A stretch of 13,566 nucleotides of DNA, taken from assembly GCA_036375275.1 (NCBI GenBank), contig DASUSF010000297.1:1-13566 (forward strand). Reading direction: 5' to 3'. The notes under the pieces are model-generated. The model had not been told where the DNA came from. It saw only the letters and a program-made list of their open reading frames with translations, and searched no databases. The translations under genes and the position numbers were made by a program. Origin of the DNA: DASUSF01 sp036375275. Its GTDB lineage: Bacteria; Pseudomonadota; Alphaproteobacteria; Geminicoccales; Geminicoccaceae. This document shows, piece by piece, positions 1-6,475 of the stretch. The stretch's first letter is position 1; each line of letters begins with the position of its first letter.

Positions 1-41
1 CGGCCGCGGCGGACGCTCGGGACGCCGGCCGGTGCGCGCCG

Positions 42-1034
42 GTGCTGGTCGCCCAAGACCTCACCGTCCGCTTCCAGACCGCCGACGGCGAGGTGCTGGC
101 GGCGGACCGGCTGAGCTTCGAGATCGGACGGGGCGAGAGCGCCGGCGTGGTCGGGGAGTCGGGCTCGGGCAAGACCCAGACCTTTCTCGCGCTCATGGGC
201 CTGCTCGCCCGGAACGGGCGCGCCACCGGCAGCGTGCGCTTCCGGGACGAGGAGATCCTGAACCTGCCGCCGAAGGCCCTGAACCGGGTCCGGGGCGTCA
301 GGCTGTCGATGATCTTCCAGGACCCGATGAGCGCGCTGAACCCGTACCTCCGGATCTCGCGCCAGATGACCGAGGTGCTGACCACCCACAAGGGTCTCGG
401 TCGGGAGGCGGCGCGCGAGCGGGCGATCGCGCTCCTGGACCGGGTCGGGATCCCGGCCGTGCGGCGCCGCTTCGACCTCTACCCGCACGAGTTCTCGGGC
501 GGGATGCGGCAGCGGGTGATGATCGCGATGGCGCTCCTGTGCGAGCCTGAGCTGCTGATCGCGGACGAGCCGACCACCGCCCTCGACGTCACCGTCCAGG
601 CCCAGATCCTCGACCTGCTCGGGGAGCTGCAGCGCGACTTCGGCATGGCGATCGTGCTGATCACCCACGACCTCGCCGTGGTCGCGGGCCTGTGCGAGCG
701 GGTGCTGGTGATGTACGCCGGGCGGATCGTCGAGGAGGCGCCGGTGGACGCGCTGTTCGAGGCGCCGCAGCACCCCTACAGCGCGGGCCTGCTGCGCTCG
801 ATGCCGCGGATCGACGAGGCGCGCCGGGAAGAGCTCACCATCATCCCGGGCCAGCCGCCGGACCTTCAGGCCATGATGCCCGGCTGCGCGTTCACGGATC
901 GCTGCCGCTACGCCTTCGAGCGCTGTCCGGCCGACCGCCCCGCGCTGCGGCCGGCGGGGCCGGGGCGGCGCAAGGCCTGCCACCTCGAGGCGCTGCCGCG
1001 CGAGCCGGGTCCAGCCGGCGGGAGAGGAAGGTGA
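42..1034 (+). CDS. Peptide-type ABC transporter ATPase (DppD/OppD-like)
   Basis: Cytoplasmic ATP-hydrolysing subunit that would power uptake of dipeptides, oligopeptides or a related solute. All nucleotide-binding motifs are visible: Walker A GESGSGKT (residues 38-45), Q-loop FQDP (92-95), signature FSGGMRQR (151-158), Walker B LLIADEPT (171-178) and the switch His209. The C-terminal oligopeptide-transporter extension carries Cys282, Cys288, Cys295 and Cys313, the spacing of the cysteine cluster known in DppD-type ATPases. At 330 aa it has the normal family length. The GTG at 42 is chosen because the family starts within a few residues of this point, but no ribosome binding site is seen and the frame stays open to the left edge, so the true start may lie upstream. 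Its stop overlaps the start of the next ATPase (GTGA), so the two are co-translated. The substrate cannot be named without the binding protein. Confidence 0.93.
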   Translation: MLVAQDLTVRFQTADGEVLAADRLSFEIGRGESAGVVGESGSGKTQTFLALMGLLARNGRATGSVRFRDEEILNLPPKALNRVRGVRLSMIFQDPMSALNPYLRISRQMTEVLTTHKGLGREAARERAIALLDRVGIPAVRRRFDLYPHEFSGGMRQRVMIAMALLCEPELLIADEPTTALDVTVQAQILDLLGELQRDFGMAIVLITHDLAVVAGLCERVLVMYAGRIVEEAPVDALFEAPQHPYSAGLLRSMPRIDEARREELTIIPGQPPDLQAMMPGCAFTDRCRYAFERCPADRPALRPAGPGRRKACHLEALPREPGPAGGRGR

Positions 1035-2014
1035 CCGCCGTGCTCGAGGTCGAGGACCTCCGGGTCCATTTCGAGGTGCCCGTGGGCGGACTGCTCCGCC
1101 GGACCCGGCTGCCGCTCAGGGCCGTGGACGGGGTGAGCTTCACGCTGCGCGAGGGCGAGACGCTCGGCATCGTCGGCGAGAGCGGCTGCGGCAAGTCGAC
1201 CCTGGGGCGCGCCATCCTCCGCCTGATCGAGCCGACCGCCGGCCGGATCGTCTGGCTCGGGCAGGACCTCCGCGCGCTCCGCCCCGAAGCGATGCGGGCG
1301 CGGCGGGCGGACCTGCAGATCGTGTTCCAGGACCCGCTCGCCTCGCTCGATCCGCGCATGACCATCGGCGACAGCATCGCCGAGCCGCTGATCACCCACC
1401 ACCCGAAGCTCGGCAAGACCGAGGTCCGCGAGCGGGTGCAGGAGATGATGGCGATCACCGGCCTGCTCCCGCAGATGATCAACCGCTACCCGCACGAGTT
1501 CTCCGGCGGCCAGTGCCAGCGGGTCGGGATCGCGCGGGCGATGATCCTGGCGCCGAGGCTGATCGTCTGCGACGAGCCGGTGTCGGCCCTGGACGTCTCG
1601 ATCCAGGCGCAGATCGTCAATCTGCTGATGCGCCTCCAGCGCGACTTCGGCCTCGCGCTGCTCTTCATCAGCCACGATCTCGCCGTGGTCCGGCACATCA
1701 GCCACCGGGTGCTCGTGCTCTACCTCGGCAAGGTGATGGAGGTGGCGGACCGGGACACGATCTACGCCCGGCCGCTGCACCCGTACACCAGGGCCCTGCT
1801 CGGCGCCGTGCCGATCCCCGACCCGAAGCTCGAGCGGCAGAAGGAGCGGCTGCCGCTCGAGGGCGAGCTGCCCTCACCGCTCGACCCGCCGTCCGGCTGC
1901 GTGTTCCGGACCCGCTGCCCGTTCGCGCGGGAGATCTGCGCGGAGGCGGTGCCGGCGCGGGAAGAGGCCGCGGGCGGCCACGTGGTCGCCTGCCACCGCT
2001 GGCGCGAGATCTGA
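1031..2014 (+). CDS. Peptide-type ABC transporter ATPase (DppF/OppF-like)
   Basis: Second ATPase of the same importer, expected to pair with the upstream ATPase beneath two permease subunits. It is 327 aa. Motifs: Walker A GESGCGKS (residues 49-56), Q-loop FQDP (99-102), signature FSGGQCQR (157-164), Walker B LIVCDEPV (177-184), switch His215, and the C-terminal extension with Cys290, Cys296, Cys303 and Cys321. The GTG at 1031 is the start because GGAGAGGAAG lies directly before it and it overlaps the upstream stop by 4 bases. An upstream in-frame open stretch from 692 is a shadow of the first ATPase. Oddity: the signature has Cys162 where most family members have Arg (QRQR). The importer operon seems to end here: 67 bases later an unrelated toxin-antitoxin unit begins, with no clear terminator between. 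Confidence 0.94.
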   Translation: MTAVLEVEDLRVHFEVPVGGLLRRTRLPLRAVDGVSFTLREGETLGIVGESGCGKSTLGRAILRLIEPTAGRIVWLGQDLRALRPEAMRARRADLQIVFQDPLASLDPRMTIGDSIAEPLITHHPKLGKTEVRERVQEMMAITGLLPQMINRYPHEFSGGQCQRVGIARAMILAPRLIVCDEPVSALDVSIQAQIVNLLMRLQRDFGLALLFISHDLAVVRHISHRVLVLYLGKVMEVADRDTIYARPLHPYTRALLGAVPIPDPKLERQKERLPLEGELPSPLDPPSGCVFRTRCPFAREICAEAVPAREEAAGGHVVACHRWREI

Positions 2015-2040
2015 TCGCCGGTTGCCGACCGCGCCGCTCC

Positions 2041-2054
2041 TTGACATCATGATG
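2041..2054 (+). promoter_or_regulatory. Candidate operator/promoter of the antitoxin gene
   Basis: A consensus -35 hexamer TTGACA (2041-2046) overlaps a perfect 10-base palindrome CATCATGATG (2045-2054), 28 bases before the antitoxin ATG. Ribbon-helix-helix antitoxins are known to bind short palindromes and repress their own promoter, so this is a plausible autoregulatory site. No good -10 box is found 16-18 bases downstream, so the promoter half of this call is weak. Confidence 0.4.
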
Positions 2055-2081
2055 CTAGCGCCGTCAGGAATCGATCAAGAT

Positions 2082-2321
2082 ATGGCTCAAGTCCTCGTCC
2101 GTAATCTCGATGACCAGGTGGTCGAACGGCTTCGGCAACGGGCCAAGGCGGAGGGCAAGTCGCTGGAGCAGGCGCTTCGCGACCTCCTGACCGAGGCGGC
2201 CCGCCCCGATCGTGAGGAGATCCTCGCGGAGATGGATCGGATCCGCGCCATGACGCCGGCGGCCCCGCAGACCGACTCGGCGGAACTCATCCGCGAGGAT
2301 CGGGACCGGGGTTGGGGGTAG
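2082..2321 (+). CDS. FitA/VapB-like ribbon-helix-helix antitoxin
   Basis: 79-aa antitoxin of a type II toxin-antitoxin pair. The N-terminus (MAQVLVRNLDDQVVERL, then RAKAEGKSLEQALRDLL to about residue 37) is the FitA-like ribbon-helix-helix DNA-binding and dimerisation fold. The acidic/basic tail ending in DSAELIREDRDR is the kind of segment that wraps a PIN toxin. The ATG at 2082 is preferred over a TTG at 2022, since family members begin exactly at this MAQVLVRNL segment and the extra 20 residues would cover the candidate operator. The ribosome binding site is poor (AGGA, 12 bases upstream). The stop overlaps the start region of the toxin remnant, the usual coupled order. Because the toxin frame is broken, this antitoxin is probably an orphan, perhaps kept for cross-neutralisation or not yet lost (inference). 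Confidence 0.85.
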   Translation: MAQVLVRNLDDQVVERLRQRAKAEGKSLEQALRDLLTEAARPDREEILAEMDRIRAMTPAAPQTDSAELIREDRDRGWG

Positions 2322-2673
2322 TCGTCGACGCCAGCGTCGGCTCTGGCAGACCACGCCCGATCTCAAGGCACCCGATCTGCTCGTTCCGGAAGTATGCAAC
2401 GCGGTCTGGAGGAAGGTGCGCCTCGGGGAAATGCAGCTCGCGCAGGCGACTCGTGTCGGCGCCCGGCTCATGGCCGGGGTCGTTCCCCTGCATCCGGCCG
2501 CCGCCTTGGCGTCGGCGGCGCTGGAGATCGCCCTGGCGCTGAAGCACCCGGCCTATGACTGCTTCTACATCGCCCTGGCCGAGCTCGATGCATCGGAAGT
2601 CGTCACCGCCGACAAGAAGCTCCTGGCGCGGGTCGACGGGTCGTCATGGGCCTCGCGAGTGACTGCTCTGTGA
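2312..2673 (+). pseudogene. Broken VapC-like PIN-domain toxin
   Basis: Remnant of a PIN-domain ribonuclease toxin. The start is intact and overlaps the antitoxin end: TTG at 2312 gives MGVVVDASV, with the first catalytic Asp at 2327-2329. After about position 2338 the homology moves to another frame, which reads LWQTTPDLKAPDLLVPEV, then NAVWRKVRLGEM, then YDCFYIALAE and VTADKKLL, ending at 2673. Those blocks hold the remaining PIN acidic positions (Glu of PEV, Asp of YDC, Asp of TAD). Between DASV and APDLL only 9 codons remain where relatives have about two dozen, so roughly 15 codons of helix 1 appear to be missing, with a length that is not a multiple of three. A sequencing slip alone would not remove that segment. 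No active toxin is expected. A GTG at 2416 could start an 85-aa C-terminal fragment, but it would lack the first catalytic Asp. Confidence 0.82.
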
Positions 2674-2680
2674 GATACAC

Positions 2681-3019
2681 GTGATGATCGTCGTCGTGTT
2701 CCAGGTGACCATGCGCGCGGGCCAGAGCGCCCGTTACTTCGACCTTGCGGCGGAGCTCCGCCCCGAGCTCGAGACCATCGACGGCTTCCTCTCGGTGGAG
2801 CGTTTCGAGAGCGTCGCCACGCCCGGGAAGTACGTGTCGCTGTCGTTCTGGCGCGACGAGGCCGCGGTCCGCCGCTGGCGCGAGCAGGACCACCATCGGA
2901 CCGCGCAGAGCCTCGGCAGGCGCGAGATCTTCGCGGACTTCCGGATCAGCGTCGCCGAGGTGATTCGCGACTATACCCTCGCCGAGCGCGCCTCTCCGCC
3001 CGTTCAGGCTTCGGGCTGA
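2681..3019 (+). CDS. Antibiotic biosynthesis monooxygenase (ABM) domain protein
   Basis: 112-aa single-domain protein of the dimeric alpha+beta ABM fold, a family that includes quinone monooxygenases and haem-degrading enzymes. Seen features: a first beta strand (IVVVFQVT), the central LRPELETIDGFLSVERFES block, a YVSLSFWRDEAAVRRWR strand-helix with Trp57, His71/His72 of the EQDHH segment, and the closing FADFRISVAEVIRDY strand. The domain ends near residue 100 and a short tail follows. The start is GTG at 2681 or the adjacent ATG at 2684; only a weak GAG precedes them. It begins 7 bases after the broken toxin, so its promoter must lie in that debris or further upstream. Its last 16 bases overlap the 3' end of the convergent lipoprotein gene. 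Substrate unknown. Confidence 0.85.
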   Translation: MMIVVVFQVTMRAGQSARYFDLAAELRPELETIDGFLSVERFESVATPGKYVSLSFWRDEAAVRRWREQDHHRTAQSLGRREIFADFRISVAEVIRDYTLAERASPPVQASG

Positions 3020-3516
3020 GCCAGCGTCGGCCGGAGCCGCTCGATCAGGTCGCGCGCTTCGTAGGAGTCGGGGTCGGTCGCCGGCTTCTCGCCGTCCCGG
3101 ACCACGATGTCGGCGTAGGCGGTGTAGCGTCCGGTATCGTTGCCGCCGAGGAAGGTCGAGAGGCCGACACCGAGGCTCGTGCTGCCGCCGCTGCCGACGC
3201 CGACGCCGACCCGGGGGCGCGCGACGCCGCTCGAGGTGCCCTCGATCTGCTGGTCGACCACGGTGAAATAGTCGTGGCCGCTCTCGAGCGTCACCTCGGC
3301 GGCCCGGAACAGCATGTAGTTCTGGACCGCCTCGCGGGGCGTCGCCGAGTTGCCGGCGAAGGTGATCCGGTAGCGGTCGTCCTCGAGCTGCTGCTCGCTG
3401 TAGCCGTAACCGGCGTCGGCGGCCTGGTAGGGGGTCGGCGATCCGGCGCAGGCGGCGACGGCCGCCCCGAGGAGCAGGATCGGCAGCAGCCGGATCGAGC
3501 GTTCGAACATCGCCAT
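3004..3516 (-). CDS. CC0125/CC1285-type lipoprotein, downstream copy
   Basis: 170-aa predicted lipoprotein of unknown function. A basic N-terminus and hydrophobic stretch (residues 8-22) lead to a lipobox ending VAAC with acylated Cys23, so it should be anchored in the envelope, probably at the outer membrane. The conserved core runs PTPYQ, YGYSEQQLEDDRYRITFAGN, NYMLFRAAEVTLESGHDYF, and a C-terminal block ending YEARDLIERLRP. A Gly/Val/Ser-rich middle (about 98-125) differs fully from its neighbour. The ATG at 3516 is preferred over 3510 because AGAGG sits 5-6 bases upstream. It starts 18 bases after the stop of a close paralogue on the same strand, so they form an operon. Family assignment comes from the YRITFAGN-type core; the role is not known. 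Confidence 0.8.
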   Translation of the reverse strand: MAMFERSIRLLPILLLGAAVAACAGSPTPYQAADAGYGYSEQQLEDDRYRITFAGNSATPREAVQNYMLFRAAEVTLESGHDYFTVVDQQIEGTSSGVARPRVGVGVGSGGSTSLGVGLSTFLGGNDTGRYTAYADIVVRDGEKPATDPDSYEARDLIERLRPTLAQPEA

Positions 3517-3534
3517 CGCAGCCTCTGTCTGAGC

Positions 3535-4062
3535 TCAGGCCGGGGCGCGGACGACCAGCGGCCGAAGCCGCTCGATCACGTCGCGCGCATCGTAGGCGTT
3601 AACGTCGTCCGCGGGCTTCTCTCCCTTGGACACCAGGATGTCGGCGAAGGCCGAGTAGTTGTCGATCGGATGCGTGGTATAGCTGCCGGCGCCGACCAGG
3701 CCGTACGGATAGCCTCGGGTGAACGACGCCCGCCCGTAGTAGGGAAAGGCCGGGTCGAAGGTGCCGAAATAGCGCGTCGAGCGCTCGACCTCCTGACCGA
3801 CCATGGTGAAGTAGTCGTGGCCGCTCTCGAGGGTCACCTCCGCGGCGCGGAACAGCAGGTAGTTCTGAACGGTCTCCCGCGGCGTGTCGGCGTTGCCGGC
3901 GAAGGTGATCCGGTAGCGGTTGTCCTCGAGCTGCTGCTGCCCGTAGCCGTAGCCGCCGTCGGCGGGCTGGTACGGCGTGGGCGCGGCGCAGGCGGCGAGC
4001 AGCGAGATGCAGGCGAGCGCGCCCGCGACCTGCGTCGTCCGCCAGAGAATGCCTCGGTTCAT
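3535..4062 (-). CDS. CC0125/CC1285-type lipoprotein, upstream copy
   Basis: 175-aa predicted lipoprotein paralogous to the next gene downstream. Its signal ends in a lipobox LLAAC with Cys25. The shared core is nearly identical (QQLEDNRYRITFAGN, NYLLFRAAEVTLESGHDYF, then GEKPADD and DARDVIERLRP). The middle segment (about residues 96-130) is rich in Tyr, Phe and Gly instead of the Gly/Val repeat of the partner. The frame stays open far upstream to 4401, but the ATG at 4062 is the only start that gives a proper lipoprotein signal; an AAGAG lies about 11 bases before it. The gene is divergent from the RraA-like gene, with a 130-base gap between them, and is first in a two-gene operon. Function unknown; a paired envelope role is inference. 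Confidence 0.8.
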   Translation of the reverse strand: MNRGILWRTTQVAGALACISLLAACAAPTPYQPADGGYGYGQQQLEDNRYRITFAGNADTPRETVQNYLLFRAAEVTLESGHDYFTMVGQEVERSTRYFGTFDPAFPYYGRASFTRGYPYGLVGAGSYTTHPIDNYSAFADILVSKGEKPADDVNAYDARDVIERLRPLVVRAPA

Positions 4063-4097
4063 CGCATGTCGCTCTTGGTTCGATCTTCGTGCCTCTG

Positions 4098-4126
4098 CAT
4101 ATAGGGTGCCGCAGACGCGGAACCAC
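4098..4126 (-). promoter_or_regulatory. Possible promoter of the lipoprotein pair
   Basis: On the minus strand a TATATG box (4098-4103) lies 35 bases before the lipoprotein ATG. The hexamer 17 bases further upstream, GTGGTT (4121-4126), is a poor -35, so the call rests mainly on the -10 in otherwise GC-rich sequence. The spacer holds a small inverted repeat, CCGC/GCGG. Confidence 0.27.
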
Positions 4127-4192
4127 GGGCCGCCGGGACCCGCCCGGGCATCGCGCCGGGGGATCCCGTGGTGGCCGTCCAGGGAGACACCG

Positions 4193-4873
4193 ATGATCGG
4201 AGACCCGCCCCGCCTTCGCATCCGTCGCCGGTTCGCGCGGCCCGATCGGCGCGTGCTCGAGGCGTTCAGGAGCCGCTCCACGTCGTTCGTCGTCGACGCG
4301 ATGTTCGGCACCGGCGCCCTCGGCGCCGCGATCAAGCCGCTCGACCCGGGCATGCGCTTCGTGGGCGCGGCGCTGACCGCAGGCGCCGGCCCGCGCGACA
4401 ATCTCGCGGCGCTCGCCGCCCTCGATCATCTCGAGGCGGGGGACGTGCTGGTGATCTCGACCCAGGCGTTCGAGGGCACGGCGACGCTCGGCGACAACAT
4501 GGCGCGGATCGCGCAGCTCAAGGGCGCCGCCGCGATCGTCACCGACGGCATGGTGCGCGACGCGGCCGAGATCCTGGCGCTCGGGCTGCCCGTCTTCTGC
4601 CGGGGCGTCACGCCGAACTCCGCGTTCCCGAGCGGCCCCGGCACGGTCGGCCTGCCGCTGGTGGTGGGCGACGTCCGGATCGACGCCGGCGACCTCGTGC
4701 TCGGCGACGCCGACGGCGTCGTGGTGGTGCCCTGGACCGAGATCGAGAGCGTGGCGATGCGGCTCGAGGAGGTGGCGGTCCAGGAGGCGGCGCTCCAGGG
4801 CCGGCTGCAGCGGGGCGAGGCGGTGTCGCTGGTTCCGCCGTCGATCCGCGATCAGACCGTATACCTGGACTGA
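4193..4873 (+). CDS. RraA / HMG-aldolase family protein
   Basis: 226-aa protein of the family containing RraA (regulator of RNase E) and class II 4-hydroxy-4-methyl-2-oxoglutarate/oxaloacetate aldolases. Seen motifs: AGPRDNLA (65-72), GDVLVIS (83-89), TDGMVRD (117-123), whose Arg122-Asp123 pair corresponds to the substrate- and metal-binding pair of the aldolases, and GDLVLGDADGVVVVP (166-180) closing the fold. With that pair intact, a metal-dependent aldolase or decarboxylase is more likely than a pure RNase E inhibitor (inference). The ATG at 4193 is set by AGGGAG 6 bases upstream; an upstream open stretch from 3977 is antisense shadow of the lipoprotein gene. The gene stands alone, divergent from the lipoproteins and convergent with the membrane-protein operon across 13 bases. 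The substrate is not indicated by its neighbours. Confidence 0.85.
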   Translation: MIGDPPRLRIRRRFARPDRRVLEAFRSRSTSFVVDAMFGTGALGAAIKPLDPGMRFVGAALTAGAGPRDNLAALAALDHLEAGDVLVISTQAFEGTATLGDNMARIAQLKGAAAIVTDGMVRDAAEILALGLPVFCRGVTPNSAFPSGPGTVGLPLVVGDVRIDAGDLVLGDADGVVVVPWTEIESVAMRLEEVAVQEAALQGRLQRGEAVSLVPPSIRDQTVYLD

Positions 4874-4886
4874 ACCGGCGCGGCGC

Positions 4887-5663
4887 TCAGGGCGTGCGCT
4901 TGGTCAGGTTCCGGAACGCGAGCGGCAGGAGCGAGAGGGCGCCGAGTCCCGCCACCGCGAACAGGATCTGCGGGGTGAGAAAGCTCGCGAGCTCGATCGG
5001 CCCCTGCTGGCGGAGGATGCCCCCGAGGCCGGAGCCGAGATGGGTGAGCAGGATGGTGCCCGGGAGGATGCCGAGGAACCCGCCGAGCACGAACGTCCAG
5101 AGCCGGACCCCGCATGCCGCCGGCAGCGCGATGATCATCCCGAACGGGAAGATCGGCACCAGGTTCAGAAACACGACGTAGCCGAACGCGTTGCGCTTGA
5201 AGCCCGTCGCGAACCGCCGCAGCGTCGGGCCGGCGTGGGCGTCGATCGGCTGGGCGAGGGCCCGCCGCGCGAGCACGAACACCACGGCGGCGGCGATCGT
5301 CGCGGCGATCTGGGCGTACACCGCCGCTTCCAGCCAGCCGAACAGAAAGCCGCCGACCATGGTCAAGAACGAGACCCCGGGCAGCGAGATCGCGACCGAG
5401 AGCGCGAACACGACCATGAACAGGGCCGAGGCGGCGAGCGGCTGGTAGGTCACGAAGCTCACGAGGTCGAGGTGGTGGCGGCGGAGCGCGTTCCACCCGT
5501 CGTCGCCGTCGAGGCCGATCGCGAGCGCGAGCGGCATCCCGACGGTGAGCAGGCCGAGCAGCGCGAGCCAGCCGATCGGCAGACGCGTCGCCACGGAGCC
5601 CGGCTCCGCGACCCGGCGCTCCGGGGGCCGCTCGCGGCCGAAAAGGTTCGGTGACCCGTTCAT
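4887..5663 (-). CDS. TVP38/TMEM64 (VTT domain) membrane protein, diverged copy
   Basis: 258-aa inner-membrane protein of the DedA-related VTT/SNARE-associated superfamily, whose members are linked to lipid scrambling or flipping. Hydrophobic segments lie near residues 30-50, 77-112, 116-135, 161-183, 189-208 and 230-250. The VTT core runs from LPGVSFLTMVGGFLFGW (94-110) to LGILPGTILLTHLGSGLG (197-214). Unlike its neighbour, the LxLxPxFPF motif has Asn167 where the family usually has Arg, and the GATLGA glycines read AATIAA. The ATG at 5663 follows a GGGAA only 1-2 bases away, so the start is moderately sure; the frame is open much further upstream, but that part is antisense-like shadow of the preceding genes. 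It is the last gene of the flavoprotein operon, 62 bases after the other VTT gene. Confidence 0.82.
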   Translation of the reverse strand: MNGSPNLFGRERPPERRVAEPGSVATRLPIGWLALLGLLTVGMPLALAIGLDGDDGWNALRRHHLDLVSFVTYQPLAASALFMVVFALSVAISLPGVSFLTMVGGFLFGWLEAAVYAQIAATIAAAVVFVLARRALAQPIDAHAGPTLRRFATGFKRNAFGYVVFLNLVPIFPFGMIIALPAACGVRLWTFVLGGFLGILPGTILLTHLGSGLGGILRQQGPIELASFLTPQILFAVAGLGALSLLPLAFRNLTKRTP

Positions 5664-5701
5664 GTTCCCATCGTACGGGATATCCGCCGGGCCTTCAGAT
5701 G

Positions 5702-5716
5702 GGCGCCTGGCGCGCC
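5702..5716 (-). other. Small intergenic stem-loop between the two VTT genes
   Basis: A 5-base-pair GC stem (GGCGC/GCGCC) with a 5-base loop lies in the 62-base gap between the two membrane-protein genes, about 10 bases after the first one's stop. It has no U-tract in the direction of transcription, so it is more likely a processing or weak attenuation element than a strong terminator. It may be chance in such GC-rich DNA. Confidence 0.2.
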
Positions 5717-5725
5717 TTTGTCCAG

Positions 5726-6466
5726 CTACTTGAGAGGACGACCCTTTATCTTCTTGTAAAGCACCGGAAGCATGGCAAGCACCGCGAGGCCGACGATCGG
5801 CAGGATGATCTCGACCTTGAAGATGATGGCGAGGTCCGGCGTGCCGCCGGCATCGAACACCGCGCCGAGCCCGTTGCCGATCGAAGCGTAGACGAAGCTC
5901 CCGGGGATGATCCCGATGAAGGTCGCGATCACGTAGGTCCTGAGCGGGACGCCGAGGACCGCCGGCACGATGTTGACCAGCCAGAACGGGAAGATCGGGA
6001 TCAGACGGAGCACCAGGAGGTAGTTGAAGGCATCCTCCCGGAAGCCCTCCTCCATCTTCCTGATCCTCGGACCCGCCTTCTGCCGGAGCGTGTCGCCGAG
6101 CGCCGTCCGCGCGACCAGGAAGACCAGCACCGCCCCCAGGGTGGCGCCGACCACGACCAGGACCGTGCCGAGCCAGAGCCCGAACAGGAAGCCCCCGGTG
6201 ATGGTCAGCACGGCGCCGCCGGGGATCGAGAGCCCGACCACGAGCGCGTAGACCAGGACGAACAGGACGGGCGCCAGCACCATGTACCGGTCGACGAAGG
6301 CGAGCAGCCGTTCGCGGTTCTCGCTCAGGGCCTGGAAGCTGACGTAACGGTCGAGGTCGAGGGCGAAGACCAGGGCGATCAGGACCACCATGACCGCGAG
6401 CGGCGCGAACCGCCTGATCGGCGAGGGCGTGGCGCCCTGCGGCGCGCTCACTTCGGATCCGGTCAT
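5726..6466 (-). CDS. TVP38/TMEM64 (VTT domain) membrane protein
   Basis: 246-aa inner-membrane protein of the DedA-related VTT superfamily. Hydrophobic segments lie near residues 20-37, 62-80, 84-100, 101-120, 146-172, 176-195 and 217-236. The classical motifs are intact: LSIPGGAVLTITGGFLFG (79-96), GATLGA (107-112), the RLIPIFPF motif with Arg154, and GIIPGSFVYASIGNGLG (185-201). It ends in a basic cytoplasmic tail (YKKIKGRPLK). The start at 6466 has a strong GAGGAGG 5-6 bases upstream, lying over the end of the flavoprotein gene 9 bases away, so the two are co-translated. The family often neighbours or is fused to the same type of flavoprotein, which supports a shared membrane-associated task, though the substrate is unknown. 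Confidence 0.88.
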   Translation of the reverse strand: MTGSEVSAPQGATPSPIRRFAPLAVMVVLIALVFALDLDRYVSFQALSENRERLLAFVDRYMVLAPVLFVLVYALVVGLSIPGGAVLTITGGFLFGLWLGTVLVVVGATLGAVLVFLVARTALGDTLRQKAGPRIRKMEEGFREDAFNYLLVLRLIPIFPFWLVNIVPAVLGVPLRTYVIATFIGIIPGSFVYASIGNGLGAVFDAGGTPDLAIIFKVEIILPIVGLAVLAMLPVLYKKIKGRPLK

Positions 6467-6475
6467 CGGGCCTCC

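Noticed and set aside
1..41. End of an upstream permease gene
   Set aside because: None of the three plus-strand frames has a stop in these bases and no permease motif is visible; context makes it likely, but the sequence does not show it.
2416..2673. Separate functional 85-aa gene at the end of the toxin remnant
   Set aside because: It continues PIN-domain homology that begins upstream in the same frame and lacks the first catalytic Asp; it is best read as part of the broken toxin.
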